From a virus, in IMG/VR virus record IMGVR_UViG_3300042317_001568, positions 141,011 through 205,010 of that record: DNA of 64,000 nucleotides; one strand, 5' to 3'. Below the pieces are notes generated by a model. The model saw only the letters and a program-made list of their open reading frames with translations. It was not told the origin of the DNA and ran no database searches. The first letter of the stretch is position 1, and each line of letters starts with the position of its first letter. Below, one piece after another: positions 6,999 to 14,116 of this stretch. The translations under genes were made by a program, and so were the position numbers.

Positions 6999-7273
6999 TC
7001 GATCCAAATAAAGTAATAAATGACTGCGAGCAAGCCGATCATATTATGCAGGATCAACGGGCCGAAATTGATCGGCTCAAGGAAGCCATCCGCCGCCTCG
7101 CTGACCAAGACGCCACGCTCTCGGTGTGCAACGGCAACGTGATTGTGACGATGGACGCCACTCTCACCGACGAGGAGCGGGAGGCGGTGGAGTGGGCGGA
7201 AGAACTCGCTGGAAACTGCGAAGAGTTTGATCGCGTGAACACGCTGCGCAACCTACTAGAGAGAACGAAGTGA
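6995..7273 (+). CDS. LTDEEREA-family small protein, paralogue 1
   Basis: This 92-residue protein has a coiled-coil N-terminus (DQRAEIDRLKEAIRRLAD) and a C-terminal module beginning ATLTDEEREAVEWAEE and ending LRNLLERTK. The same module, a helix after LTDEE and a terminal LRxLLERL helix, recurs in the genes at 7270, 7530 and 8940. Start and stop overlap the neighbours (ATGA and GTGA). Function unknown; the module reads like a short helical hairpin, possibly a protein-interaction unit. Confidence 0.75.
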   Translation: MIDPNKVINDCEQADHIMQDQRAEIDRLKEAIRRLADQDATLSVCNGNVIVTMDATLTDEEREAVEWAEELAGNCEEFDRVNTLRNLLERTK

Positions 7274-7533
7274 CTAAAACACAATGTCAAGTTCCGTCGC
7301 AAATAAACGTGACGCTCACAGACGAGCAGCGAGAGTCATTGCGGGCGTCCTTGTCAGGCGGTGCAGGAGGCCCGCTGGTTCATCCACCGCAGCCCGCGCT
7401 CACCGCCGATGAGTGGGAAGCCGTCTGGCTGGCAATCGGAATGTTCGCGGAAGGGCCGGAGCATATCAAGCGACATGAGGAAATGGCCGACACGCTGCGC
7501 AACCTGCTGGAGCGGCTAGGAGGTGCAAAGTGA
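7270..7533 (+). CDS. LTDEEREA-family small protein, paralogue 2
   Basis: This 87-residue protein starts at GTG 7270, overlapping the previous stop as GTGA. It carries two versions of the family motif: VTLTDEQRESLRAS near residue 15 and ALTADEWEAVWLAIGMF near residue 42. It ends in the family helix DTLRNLLERLGG. The partial internal duplication suggests growth by unequal recombination. Function unknown. Confidence 0.75.
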   Translation: MTKTQCQVPSQINVTLTDEQRESLRASLSGGAGGPLVHPPQPALTADEWEAVWLAIGMFAEGPEHIKRHEEMADTLRNLLERLGGAK

Positions 7534-7838
7534 GCGACACAAACAAGCCTGTGGCATGGGCAGTGACGCCGAACGGCCGCGACGAGGAGATTGACTGCGA
7601 GTTCATCTACCCTGACGCCGCGACTGCCGGAGACGTTGCGCTGGGTTGCGATGGCGTGGTGTTGCCGCTCTTTCGTCCGAAGCCACCGCCTGCCACCACG
7701 CTCACCGACGAGGAGCGGGAGGCGTTGAATCGCGGAATCGACGCGTTGTACGGCGTGGAGGACGTATCGGATGGTGCGTGCCGCAGAGACGATGCCGCAG
7801 CGAGGACGCTCCTCGCGTTACTGGAACGACTGAAGTGA
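7530..7838 (+). CDS. LTDEEREA-family small protein, paralogue 3
   Basis: This 102-residue protein starts at GTG 7530, again as a GTGA overlap. The N-terminal 45 residues form a small beta-rich unit (PVAWAVTPNGRDEEID...DGVVLPLFRPK) that also occurs in the gene at 8940. The family module TTLTDEEREALNRGIDALYG follows and the protein ends TLLALLERLK. The two-part architecture shared with 8940 shows they are true paralogues. Function unknown. Confidence 0.75.
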   Translation: MSDTNKPVAWAVTPNGRDEEIDCEFIYPDAATAGDVALGCDGVVLPLFRPKPPPATTLTDEEREALNRGIDALYGVEDVSDGACRRDDAAARTLLALLERLK

Positions 7839-7850
7839 GAACGATGCGAT

Positions 7851-7882
7851 CTGCGGCGCAGTCCCCTCAATCGCGTGGTTCT
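7851..7882 (+). repeat. Hairpin plus TCGCGTGGTTCT motif, unit 1
   Basis: A small stem CTGC-GGC-GCAG (7851-7861) is followed after a few bases by AATCGCGTGGTTCT (7869-7882). The preceding GCGAT is shared with unit 2. It lies between the genes ending at 7838 and starting at 7897. Confidence 0.6.
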
Positions 7883-7896
7883 GGAGACACACACAC

Positions 7897-8064
7897 ATGA
7901 CAATCACTCAAATAATCGGTGCTGCACTGATCGCATCCCCCTTTGCGGGCGTTGCGGTGTTGTGCCACATGCACGGCGGCTGGCCCGCCGTTGCTGTAGT
8001 GTTTGGGGCGAGCGGAGCCGTTGTTGCTGTTATCGCACTTGGGTGCCGACTTCTGGTTCCATAA
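7897..8064 (+). CDS. Small membrane protein (55 aa)
   Basis: ATG 7897 begins 55 codons ending at TAA 8062-8064, with GGAG upstream inside an ACACAC run. Nearly the whole product is hydrophobic, with two likely membrane segments (IIGAALIASPFAGVAVLC and AVAVVFGASGAVVAVIALGC) joined by HMHGGWP. It has no cleavable signal peptide pattern. Function unknown. A different frame across this DNA is open but reads as low-complexity shadow sequence. Confidence 0.55.
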   Translation: MTITQIIGAALIASPFAGVAVLCHMHGGWPAVAVVFGASGAVVAVIALGCRLLVP

Positions 8065-8074
8065 CGCTTGCGAT

Positions 8075-8105
8075 CTGCGGCTCGTCCGCAGCATCGCGTG
8101 GTTCT
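8075..8105 (+). repeat. Hairpin plus CATCGCGTGGTTCT motif, unit 2
   Basis: A perfect stem CTGCGG-ctcgt-CCGCAG (8075-8091) is followed immediately by CATCGCGTGGTTCT (8092-8105). It is intergenic, between the membrane protein and the gene starting at 8128. Confidence 0.7.
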
Positions 8106-8127
8106 CTCAGGGAGTCTGGTGCGATCA

Positions 8128-8316
8128 ATGAGATGGTTCATCTGCAAAAACCACAGCGGCGAGAAGTTTGTGAAACGCTGGTACGCGATCTGGCCGGTGA
8201 CGGTCAAGGGTGAGACGCGATGGTTGGAGTGGGTCGCCGTGGAATACCGGAGGGTGTTCTACGTCGGCAAGGATCACATTCAGCACGGGGAGCAGGCGGT
8301 TCGGTTTGTGAGTTGA
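8128..8316 (+). CDS. Hypothetical protein (62 aa)
   Basis: ATG 8128 is used because GGGAG lies upstream and the product becomes compact: MRWFICKNHSGEKFVKRWYAI, then a strand-rich stretch (WPVTVKG, WLEWVAVEY, VFYVGKDHI). It is basic and aromatic, with no known motif. The start follows repeat unit 2 by 22 bp. Function unknown. Confidence 0.6.
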   Translation: MRWFICKNHSGEKFVKRWYAIWPVTVKGETRWLEWVAVEYRRVFYVGKDHIQHGEQAVRFVS

Positions 8317-8346
8317 GAGAACACGCAGGATCAGGAGCGGCGAACA

Positions 8347-8580
8347 ATGAGCGATGACAACACGCAGGACGGTGCCGAGCCGTCTCCTGCATCCGCTGGT
8401 TATCCGCAGCAAGTCGCCTGCGACGCTTGCGGTGGTTCTGGAAAGTTCTGCGTAGGGGAGACATTGGTCAGCCGCGACATGGCGATAGACGCAGAGTGTC
8501 CGTCGCTTGAGGGCACGCACTACGAGTACGAGTTCGCGCGGTGCCCGGCTTGCGGCGGCGACGGTTGGGTTCTTGGATAA
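8347..8580 (+). CDS. DnaJ-type zinc-ribbon small protein
   Basis: This 77-residue protein has two CxxCxGxG-like repeats, CDACGGSGK near residue 26 and CPACGGDGW near residue 68, as in the zinc-binding central domain of DnaJ. It lacks a J domain. Such short proteins are common in phages and probably fold around one zinc ion to bind protein or nucleic acid. Residues about 8-19 (DGAEPSPASAGY) are encoded by repeat unit 3, so the N-terminus appears to derive from the repeat element. Confidence 0.7.
   Translation: MSDDNTQDGAEPSPASAGYPQQVACDACGGSGKFCVGETLVSRDMAIDAECPSLEGTHYEYEFARCPACGGDGWVLG
8368..8404 (+). repeat. Hairpin plus CATCCGCTGGTTAT motif, unit 3
   Basis: A stem GACGG-TGCCGAG-CCGTC (8368-8384) is followed by CATCCGCTGGTTAT (8390-8403). 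This copy is inside the coding region of the gene at 8347 and is read as PASAGY. Confidence 0.6.
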
Positions 8581-8590
8581 CGACAAGGAT

Positions 8591-8628
8591 AAGCGGCGGC
8601 TTCGCCGTCCGCTTCATCCGCTGGTTCT
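8591..8628 (+). repeat. Hairpin plus CATCCGCTGGTTCT motif, unit 4
   Basis: AAGCGG-CGGC-TTC-GCCG-T-CCGCTT (8591-8614) forms a ten-pair stem with one bulge, followed directly by CATCCGCTGGTTCT (8615-8628). It is intergenic, between the genes ending at 8580 and starting at 8648. There is no T-run, so a rho-independent terminator is unlikely. Confidence 0.7.
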
Positions 8629-8647
8629 GCGTCAAACGAGGTGAGAC

Positions 8648-8893
8648 ATGAGAACGCTTGAAGACGAAGAAGACCCCTTCATTCCGACTCCGTCAGAGGC
8701 TCGTCGCTTCGGGCGGCTGGACAAGATGCCGGAACATAAGCGACTGAAGGCGACAGTGCGGATGTTTTTGGATGCGATCAGGTGTGTGCCGATGCGGGCG
8801 ATTGACTGCGATCAACTTCTGGTAAGTGAACTGTTGAACCGTCTGCACGATGAAACAAAACCAAACCGCAAGAAGAAGCGTCGCGCAAAGTGA
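8648..8893 (+). CDS. Hypothetical protein (81 aa)
   Basis: Not recognised. ATG 8648 follows a GAGGTGAG ribosome site. The product has an acidic N-terminus (TLEDEEDPFIP), a helical middle (KATVRMFLDAIRC, QLLVSELLNRLHDE) and a lysine/arginine tail (NRKKKRRAK). It lies in the accessory cluster between repeat units 4 and 5. Confidence 0.65.
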   Translation: MRTLEDEEDPFIPTPSEARRFGRLDKMPEHKRLKATVRMFLDAIRCVPMRAIDCDQLLVSELLNRLHDETKPNRKKKRRAK

Positions 8894-8939
8894 CGCAGAA
8901 CGCCAGAGATGAATGGCTGCGAACACAGGAGCATGACAC

Positions 8940-9251
8940 ATGACAGACGAAAATGAGCAGTCCATTCCATCGCGTGGTTCTCACGGGGAGCCGTGCGCGT
9001 GGGCTGTGGTGCTTGCTGACGGCCAGCGAATCTACGATGTCTATGGCATCGAAGAAGAGGCCAAGGCGATTGACGAGGCAGTTACTGGGAATCACGGCAT
9101 CGTCCCGCTCTACCGCTCTCCCACGCTCACCGACGAGGAACGCGAGGCGCTTGCTGAAGCGATTGGAGCCTACAACGACAACGACGACGACGAGGAATGT
9201 GCTAAGATTGCGGCCACGCTTCACGGCTTACTGAAGCGGCTGGGCGGTTAA
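8940..9251 (+). CDS. LTDEEREA-family small protein, paralogue 4
   Basis: This 103-residue protein is a close structural match to the gene at 7530. A beta-rich N-terminal unit (PCAWAVVLADGQRIYD...HGIVPLYRSP) precedes the family module PTLTDEEREALAEAIGAYN, and it ends LHGLLKRLGG. Residues about 9-15 (IPSRGSH) are encoded by repeat unit 5. An Asn/Asp-rich linker (YNDNDDDEE) comes from a short GAC/AAC repeat. Function unknown. Confidence 0.75.
   Translation: MTDENEQSIPSRGSHGEPCAWAVVLADGQRIYDVYGIEEEAKAIDEAVTGNHGIVPLYRSPTLTDEEREALAEAIGAYNDNDDDEECAKIAATLHGLLKRLGG
8968..8981 (+). repeat. CATCGCGTGGTTCT motif, unit 5
   Basis: An exact match to the 14-mer of unit 2, here inside the gene at 8940 and read in the same frame as unit 3 (P-S-R-G-S). 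No clear preceding stem was found for this copy. Confidence 0.7.
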
Positions 9252-9287
9252 TGTCAAGTTTTGTTGCAAAAAAACTAGGAGCAACTA

Positions 9288-9530
9288 ATGACCGACAAAG
9301 AGAAAAACCGCAGTTACATAACAGCATGTGTTTCGTGCGGCGGGCGTATTCAGGTCACAAACGGCGTCAGTGGCAGGCACGAATGCTCTAAACGGCATGA
9401 CGCCGCGCAAAAAGCTGCCGACACGCGGGCCTACGATGACGTGCCAACGCGGCGAAAACAATCCCTACTGACGCGGCTTTCAACCGGGTTTAAAATGCTG
9501 GCCGAAAAAGAAGACGACGACCCCGAGTGA
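9288..9530 (+). CDS. Small zinc-finger-like protein (80 aa)
   Basis: ATG 9288 follows an AGGAG site. Residues 14-33 hold CVSCGG...HEC, a plausible short zinc finger, and the rest is charged and helical. The opening MTDKEK resembles that of the gene at 9603, but the proteins are otherwise different. Function unknown. Confidence 0.6.
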   Translation: MTDKEKNRSYITACVSCGGRIQVTNGVSGRHECSKRHDAAQKAADTRAYDDVPTRRKQSLLTRLSTGFKMLAEKEDDDPE

Positions 9531-9602
9531 CCTGTCGCAAAAACGGAAAAATAGCGACAAGTTTTGGCAATATGTCGCCGGTAACAACATCAGGAGGATA
9601 AC

Positions 9603-9803
9603 GTGACCGACAAAGAAATTGAGCAAAAGTTGAGTTTGTGGGGAGCCGGCCGGCCAAAGACCGCCGAGGGGCAGTTAGCCTTGCAAGCCGCAGACGTTAT
9701 TTCCAAACTTCGTGCCGATCTGAAATATGAGCGCGCCCGCGCTGATTTGAATGACCACACTGAAGAATTAAGAGAACTGTACGCAAAAAATAAGGCGCAA
9801 TAA
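9603..9803 (+). CDS. Hypothetical coiled-coil protein (66 aa)
   Basis: It starts at GTG 9603 behind a strong AGGAGG site. The product is one long charged helix (ALQAADVISKLRADLKYERARADLNDHTEELRELY reads as heptads), so a dimeric coiled coil is likely. Its stop overlaps the next start. Function unknown. Confidence 0.65.
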   Translation: MTDKEIEQKLSLWGAGRPKTAEGQLALQAADVISKLRADLKYERARADLNDHTEELRELYAKNKAQ

Positions 9804-10201
9804 TGAGTCCAGAACTTGAACAACAACTGATCAAAAAATACCCTGCGCTATTTCAAGATACAGACAAACCGGCAACGGAAAGTCTGATGTGCTTTGGCTG
9901 CGAGTGCCGTGACGGCTGGTACAACATTATTGAGAGCGCGTGCGGAATCATTTCTCACTACATCGAGCAACGGCGAAAAACAAACGACCTTTCGTCATTT
10001 CGCTGGATGCAGATTAAAGAAAAATTCGGCACGCTGCGGCTGTATCACTCCGGCGACGCAGACGAATACATTTTGGGTGTAACTGACATGGCGGAAGACC
10101 TTTCCGGTTCTGTTTGTGAAGTGTGCGGAAATGTTGGCCAGCTGTGCGGTACTGGGTGGTATCAAACACTCTGCCCTGAGCACGAAAAGCTTCTTCCGTG
10201 A
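9803..10201 (+). CDS. Conserved phage cysteine-rich protein
   Basis: This 132-residue protein has the pattern of a family I recall from many phages: an N-terminal CFGCECRDGWYNII segment, a central IKEKFGTLRLYHSGD motif, and a C-terminal CEVCGNVG...LCPEH zinc site. The function of that family is unknown. The stand-alone form, the WYNII helix and the two cysteine pairs fit a compact zinc protein. It overlaps the stop of the previous gene by one base. Confidence 0.75.
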   Translation: MSPELEQQLIKKYPALFQDTDKPATESLMCFGCECRDGWYNIIESACGIISHYIEQRRKTNDLSSFRWMQIKEKFGTLRLYHSGDADEYILGVTDMAEDLSGSVCEVCGNVGQLCGTGWYQTLCPEHEKLLP

Positions 10202-10249
10202 TGGCGGTTATCGGCAAAAGCTGGTAGAATATGCCCGAGGAATTTTGCC

Positions 10250-10831
10250 GTGTTTAGTGCCGCACACATGTCAAAAGCCGAGTTGGATTTTATTCGTTTG
10301 TACGTGCAGATCACGCACAAACGCTTTGCGGCATTGCAGGCCGTGTTGAGCTTGGCGCATCCAGACAATCTGGCGCTTTTGGACATGGTGCACGCTACAG
10401 AATTGGTAGCGCACATGGAGCGGCTACAAAACGATTTTGACGGGCAGATACAGCAACTCCAGTTAAAACACAATATTCCGTCTAAACGTTTGCCGCCTGC
10501 CCCGCCAACAAATGAGCAACTGGCCGACATTGTTGTCATGTCATTTTTCAAAGTTGTCGGCGTAATGAACGCGACAAACGGTTTGATGGCAAAGACAAAA
10601 CAAAACGGGTGGTTTAGCGGTAAACCCAAAGAGTGGAATGATCTTTTCGACAAGCTGGCGACCGACTTACCCGAAAACCAAATGGATTCGGCGCTGTCGC
10701 CTTATCTAAAATCTGTCGCCAAGTTTTTTCCAAAATATTATCCCCCCGGGAACTGGTCAAAGTTGTTTCCGCCTCCGCAGCAAGAATTTTACGAAGACGA
10801 CGAATACGACGAAGAGTGGGACAACGAATAG
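10250..10831 (+). CDS. Hypothetical protein (193 aa)
   Basis: Not recognised. GTG 10250 lies about 9 bp after GAGGA; ATG 10268 is an alternative start. The product is helical, with leucine-rich stretches in the first 80 residues, a conserved-looking middle (IVVMSFFKVVGVMNATNGLM) and a very acidic tail (EFYEDDEYDEEWDNE). Acidic tails are common in phage proteins that contact replication factors. It immediately precedes the SbcCD pair, so a replication accessory role is possible. Confidence 0.65.
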   Translation: MFSAAHMSKAELDFIRLYVQITHKRFAALQAVLSLAHPDNLALLDMVHATELVAHMERLQNDFDGQIQQLQLKHNIPSKRLPPAPPTNEQLADIVVMSFFKVVGVMNATNGLMAKTKQNGWFSGKPKEWNDLFDKLATDLPENQMDSALSPYLKSVAKFFPKYYPPGNWSKLFPPPQQEFYEDDEYDEEWDNE

Positions 10832-10839
10832 GAGGGCCT

Positions 10840-12021
10840 ATGCGGCCGTTGTTTGTTTTTTGTGCTGATTTGCATTTGGAAGATGGCGCTTGGACTTCTC
10901 GGATAAACATCTACGGCGACGCGTATTACAGTTTTAAGCAGATCGTAGACCACTGCATTGAGCACAAACTGCCGCTCATACTTGGCGGCGACGTGCTGGA
11001 AAAGAAAAGCAATGCGGCGCGTCCAATTGCAAAACTGTGCGCCGAGCTGACCCGCATGCAGGACGCCAAACTCCCGGTGTACTACATTCAGGGTAATCAC
11101 GAATATGATCGCTATGCGCCGTGGCTAAGCGTGCACCCGTGGCCGACGCACATGCATAACCTCACAGTGGTGTTCGACAACGTCAGCGTGCACGGCATCG
11201 ATTGGTTACCAAAGGGAGAAATTCAAAAAGCGCTCAAAGATGTTCCGGCGACTACAGCCGTACTTGTCACGCATCAGGTGTGGCAAGATTTTATGGGCAC
11301 CGTTGGGCGAACCGAATGCGATTTGTCGGAGGTGCACTACGCACACACAGTCCTCGCCGGTGACTTTCACGTTACAAAAGTAGCTGAAGGTACAAACGCG
11401 CAAGGAAAACCGATTCGCATGTTGTCTCCGGGTTCAACTGCTATGCAAGACATCGGCGAAGAACCCGAGAAGTTTTTCTTCGTTATTTGTGTTGACGAAG
11501 CGGGCAAAATTGTTTTCGCCCCGCATCGGCTGCAGACACGCAAATTTTTGAGTTATGTTGTTAAAACAGCGGAAGAGCTGGACGAACTGTGCGCCGGCAA
11601 ACTGGCAAACGCTGTTGACCGGGTACTACAGGCGGCCCGGCTTTACGTTCCGCCAGAACTAGCAAAACCACTGGTTCGGGTGAAATTCAACAAAAACCTT
11701 CCGGACGCTTATCTTCGAATCACGACGGCCGGCGCTGACATAGCGCATTTGTTTTGCGACGCCATTGCGGATCGTGACGATGAGAACAAAGACCGCCCCG
11801 CCCGCCCGCGAGATGAAACAAAAAACGACTTACTGCACGCAATCGCCGAGCTGCTTGGCGACGACACAGATGAATATCGCTTCGCGCAAGAAATACTTGC
11901 GGCTACAAATCCAAAGCGGCTCGTTGAGTCGCACCTACACGAATATGTGAAAGGGGCAGGCAATGCAGCTATTACGGCTGGAAGTTCAGAACTGGGTGCA
12001 CCACCGGAAACGGGTTTGTGA
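10840..12021 (+). CDS. sbcD: SbcD/Mre11-type recombination nuclease
   Basis: This 393-residue protein starts at ATG 10840 behind GGAGGG. Calcineurin-like phosphoesterase motifs occur in order: CADLHLEDG (Asp10, His12), LGGDVLEKK (Asp51), GNHEYD (Asn86, His87), then THQVW and AGDFH. This is the Mn-dependent nuclease subunit that with SbcC/Rad50 (the gp47/gp46 pair in T4) processes DNA ends for recombination and recombination-dependent replication. The C-terminal third is the likely Rad50-binding and capping region. The gene overlaps the next by 59 bp, implying coupled translation of the complex. Confidence 0.9.
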   Translation: MRPLFVFCADLHLEDGAWTSRINIYGDAYYSFKQIVDHCIEHKLPLILGGDVLEKKSNAARPIAKLCAELTRMQDAKLPVYYIQGNHEYDRYAPWLSVHPWPTHMHNLTVVFDNVSVHGIDWLPKGEIQKALKDVPATTAVLVTHQVWQDFMGTVGRTECDLSEVHYAHTVLAGDFHVTKVAEGTNAQGKPIRMLSPGSTAMQDIGEEPEKFFFVICVDEAGKIVFAPHRLQTRKFLSYVVKTAEELDELCAGKLANAVDRVLQAARLYVPPELAKPLVRVKFNKNLPDAYLRITTAGADIAHLFCDAIADRDDENKDRPARPRDETKNDLLHAIAELLGDDTDEYRFAQEILAATNPKRLVESHLHEYVKGAGNAAITAGSSELGAPPETGL

Positions 12022-14116
12022 GTTTACCCGCGGCCTTGTCGCCATCCTTGGCGAAAATGGTTCCGGCAAAAGCAGCTTGTTCGGCGCGGTCAGCTGGCTG
12101 CTTACTGGAGAAAACCCCAACTACGGCACTAAAGCCGAAAACATCTCTCAATACGCCGAAAACGACGAGCCGGCTTTTGCGCGACTTGAGTTTGAGCACA
12201 ACGGCCATATCGCCGTAGTAACTCGCTGGCTTCGGCCCGAAAAAGAAACAGCCACGATGCTCGTCGACGACGTCGAGGTGGCCAGAGGCGACAAAAGCGT
12301 CACCGCGGCTATTGAGCAGTTGCTTGGAATTGACGCCAAGTTTATTTCGCGGTTTATCATTGTTGGTCAGCTAGACATTTTTTCGTTTATTGACCAACGG
12401 CAGAGCGAAGTCGACACTTTTTTTCAGCACCTCTTCGGCACAGCAAAAGCTCAAAAATGCGCCGCTGCCGTAGGCGACGTTCTTCTGACAGCAAAGCCAC
12501 CCGAGATATTGCGCACGTCGGCGGAGCTGCAGTTGGTAAGAGACGCGTTGGCTACAAAAATAAAAGACGCTCAGGACCGCGTCGACGCTATTCCGACAAT
12601 TGACGCATTTTTGAAAATGCAGCAGGTAGATCAGGCTATTATCGAGCAATGGCGTTTACGTGAAAAACTTGGCGCAGAGCTTTCAGCACTTGAGCAGCGG
12701 GAAAAAGAGTACGCAAAAGAGCTGCAAATAGATGACGACCAGTTGACTCAGTACGCTGCTGATCTCGCCGCGCTTACCGAGTCCGCTGACACTCAAGACG
12801 CAGACTACACATCGGCGAAGGTTGCTTTAGCGCATTGGGGCAACTACAAGACTATTGCTAGCCAACGCCGACAGATTGAAACACAGCGCGCGGGAATCGC
12901 TACTGCTCGAAACGAGAATATACGCCCGGAACCAGTGACGCAGTCGGTGATTGACATGGCTGCGCAAAAGTATGCGCATTTGCATCAAGAGATCACGCGG
13001 CTGCGAAATTTTGTTAGCGCTTTTTCAAAGGCCGGCACAGCCGAATGTCCGACGTGTCATACGCCGACCGCGAACTTACAGGCGCAACTCGATGAGTCGA
13101 AAAAGTTGTTGCCGATTCTGCAAGCACAGGCCGTAGACGCGCAAGAAGCCTTGACAGAGCTGCGAAAAGCCGCAGACGGTTATGCAAAGTGGGAAAAGAC
13201 AGATCACGAATTATCGGTACGGGAACAGGCGCTTCAAACATCACTAGCGCAACTTACAGCCGTCTCCCCCCCGACAGATGACGAAACGATTCTGCAGCAA
13301 ACTGTAATAGATTACGAGGAGTTGCAGGCGGCAAAAATCGGGCTTAATGAGCTGCTTCAAAAGCTTCGTGAGCACCGCGCCCAGCTTGCCGGAGTCGCTA
13401 CCACAATCGCGGAACGGAAAAGCGAAATAGATCAATCTGTCGCGGTTATTTCTACGACTCAGGCTGACGCACATTTGGCTTCTTTACGGTTGGAAAAACT
13501 CAAAGAGCGGTGTGCTTTGCGGCAGTCACTAGAGCGCGAATTTGAAGAACTTCGTTTTTCTGATCGACAATTAGCCGAGCAGCAGGCAAATAGTCAAAAA
13601 CTGGAGGAGGAGGCAGCCCGGCTTAAAAACTGGACAGAGCAAGCGACGCGCGTTCGGGAGGCTTTCAAGAGTGCCCCGCGGCTTGTGGCTACAAGAAATC
13701 TGCAGCGGCTGGAGACAGCCATTAACGAGCTGCTGCAAATTTTTAGCGTGAACTTTTTAGTCCGCGTCGCCACCGACGGTACCCCCACGTTTGTGGCCGA
13801 ATTTTATGACGGGCGAAAACAAGTTGCGCAGCGGTTGTCCGTCGGGCAGAAAACAGTTTTGGCGCTTGCGTTTCGCGTAGCGTGTAATGCAATGTTTGCA
13901 GAAGAAATTGGTTTGCTTGCGCTCGACGAGCCTACCGCTGCTTTGGATTCTGTGCGTATTCAAGCGCTCGCTCCGGTTCTGGAAAAGCTACGAGAACTAT
14001 CGACGGCAAAAGGGTTACAATGTCTATTGGTGACGCACGCGTCTTCTTTGTCGCATTTGTTTGAGTCGACGATAGAACTCGAAGCACCGGAAACCCGCCA
14101 TGTCAAAAAATTATGA
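11963..14116 (+). CDS. sbcC: SbcC/Rad50-type ATPase
   Basis: This 717-residue SMC-like protein has Walker A GENGSGKSS at residues 30-38, long charged coiled coils on both sides of a zinc hook ECPTC (Cys362, Cys365), an ABC signature LSVGQKT near residue 622 and Walker B LLALDEPTAALD near residue 650. The hook is central, as expected for Rad50/SbcC and T4 gp46. With the upstream nuclease it forms the end-processing complex; ATP binding opens and closes access to DNA ends. The length is typical for phage versions (shorter coils than E. coli SbcC). It overlaps both neighbours. Confidence 0.93.
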   Translation: MQLLRLEVQNWVHHRKRVCEFTRGLVAILGENGSGKSSLFGAVSWLLTGENPNYGTKAENISQYAENDEPAFARLEFEHNGHIAVVTRWLRPEKETATMLVDDVEVARGDKSVTAAIEQLLGIDAKFISRFIIVGQLDIFSFIDQRQSEVDTFFQHLFGTAKAQKCAAAVGDVLLTAKPPEILRTSAELQLVRDALATKIKDAQDRVDAIPTIDAFLKMQQVDQAIIEQWRLREKLGAELSALEQREKEYAKELQIDDDQLTQYAADLAALTESADTQDADYTSAKVALAHWGNYKTIASQRRQIETQRAGIATARNENIRPEPVTQSVIDMAAQKYAHLHQEITRLRNFVSAFSKAGTAECPTCHTPTANLQAQLDESKKLLPILQAQAVDAQEALTELRKAADGYAKWEKTDHELSVREQALQTSLAQLTAVSPPTDDETILQQTVIDYEELQAAKIGLNELLQKLREHRAQLAGVATTIAERKSEIDQSVAVISTTQADAHLASLRLEKLKERCALRQSLEREFEELRFSDRQLAEQQANSQKLEEEAARLKNWTEQATRVREAFKSAPRLVATRNLQRLETAINELLQIFSVNFLVRVATDGTPTFVAEFYDGRKQVAQRLSVGQKTVLALAFRVACNAMFAEEIGLLALDEPTAALDSVRIQALAPVLEKLRELSTAKGLQCLLVTHASSLSHLFESTIELEAPETRHVKKL

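Noticed and set aside
7851-8981. Integron attC sites
   Set aside because: The hairpin plus conserved tail recalls attC, but the core GTTRRRY and the RYYYAAC partner are missing and there is no integrase, so the integron explanation is not supported.
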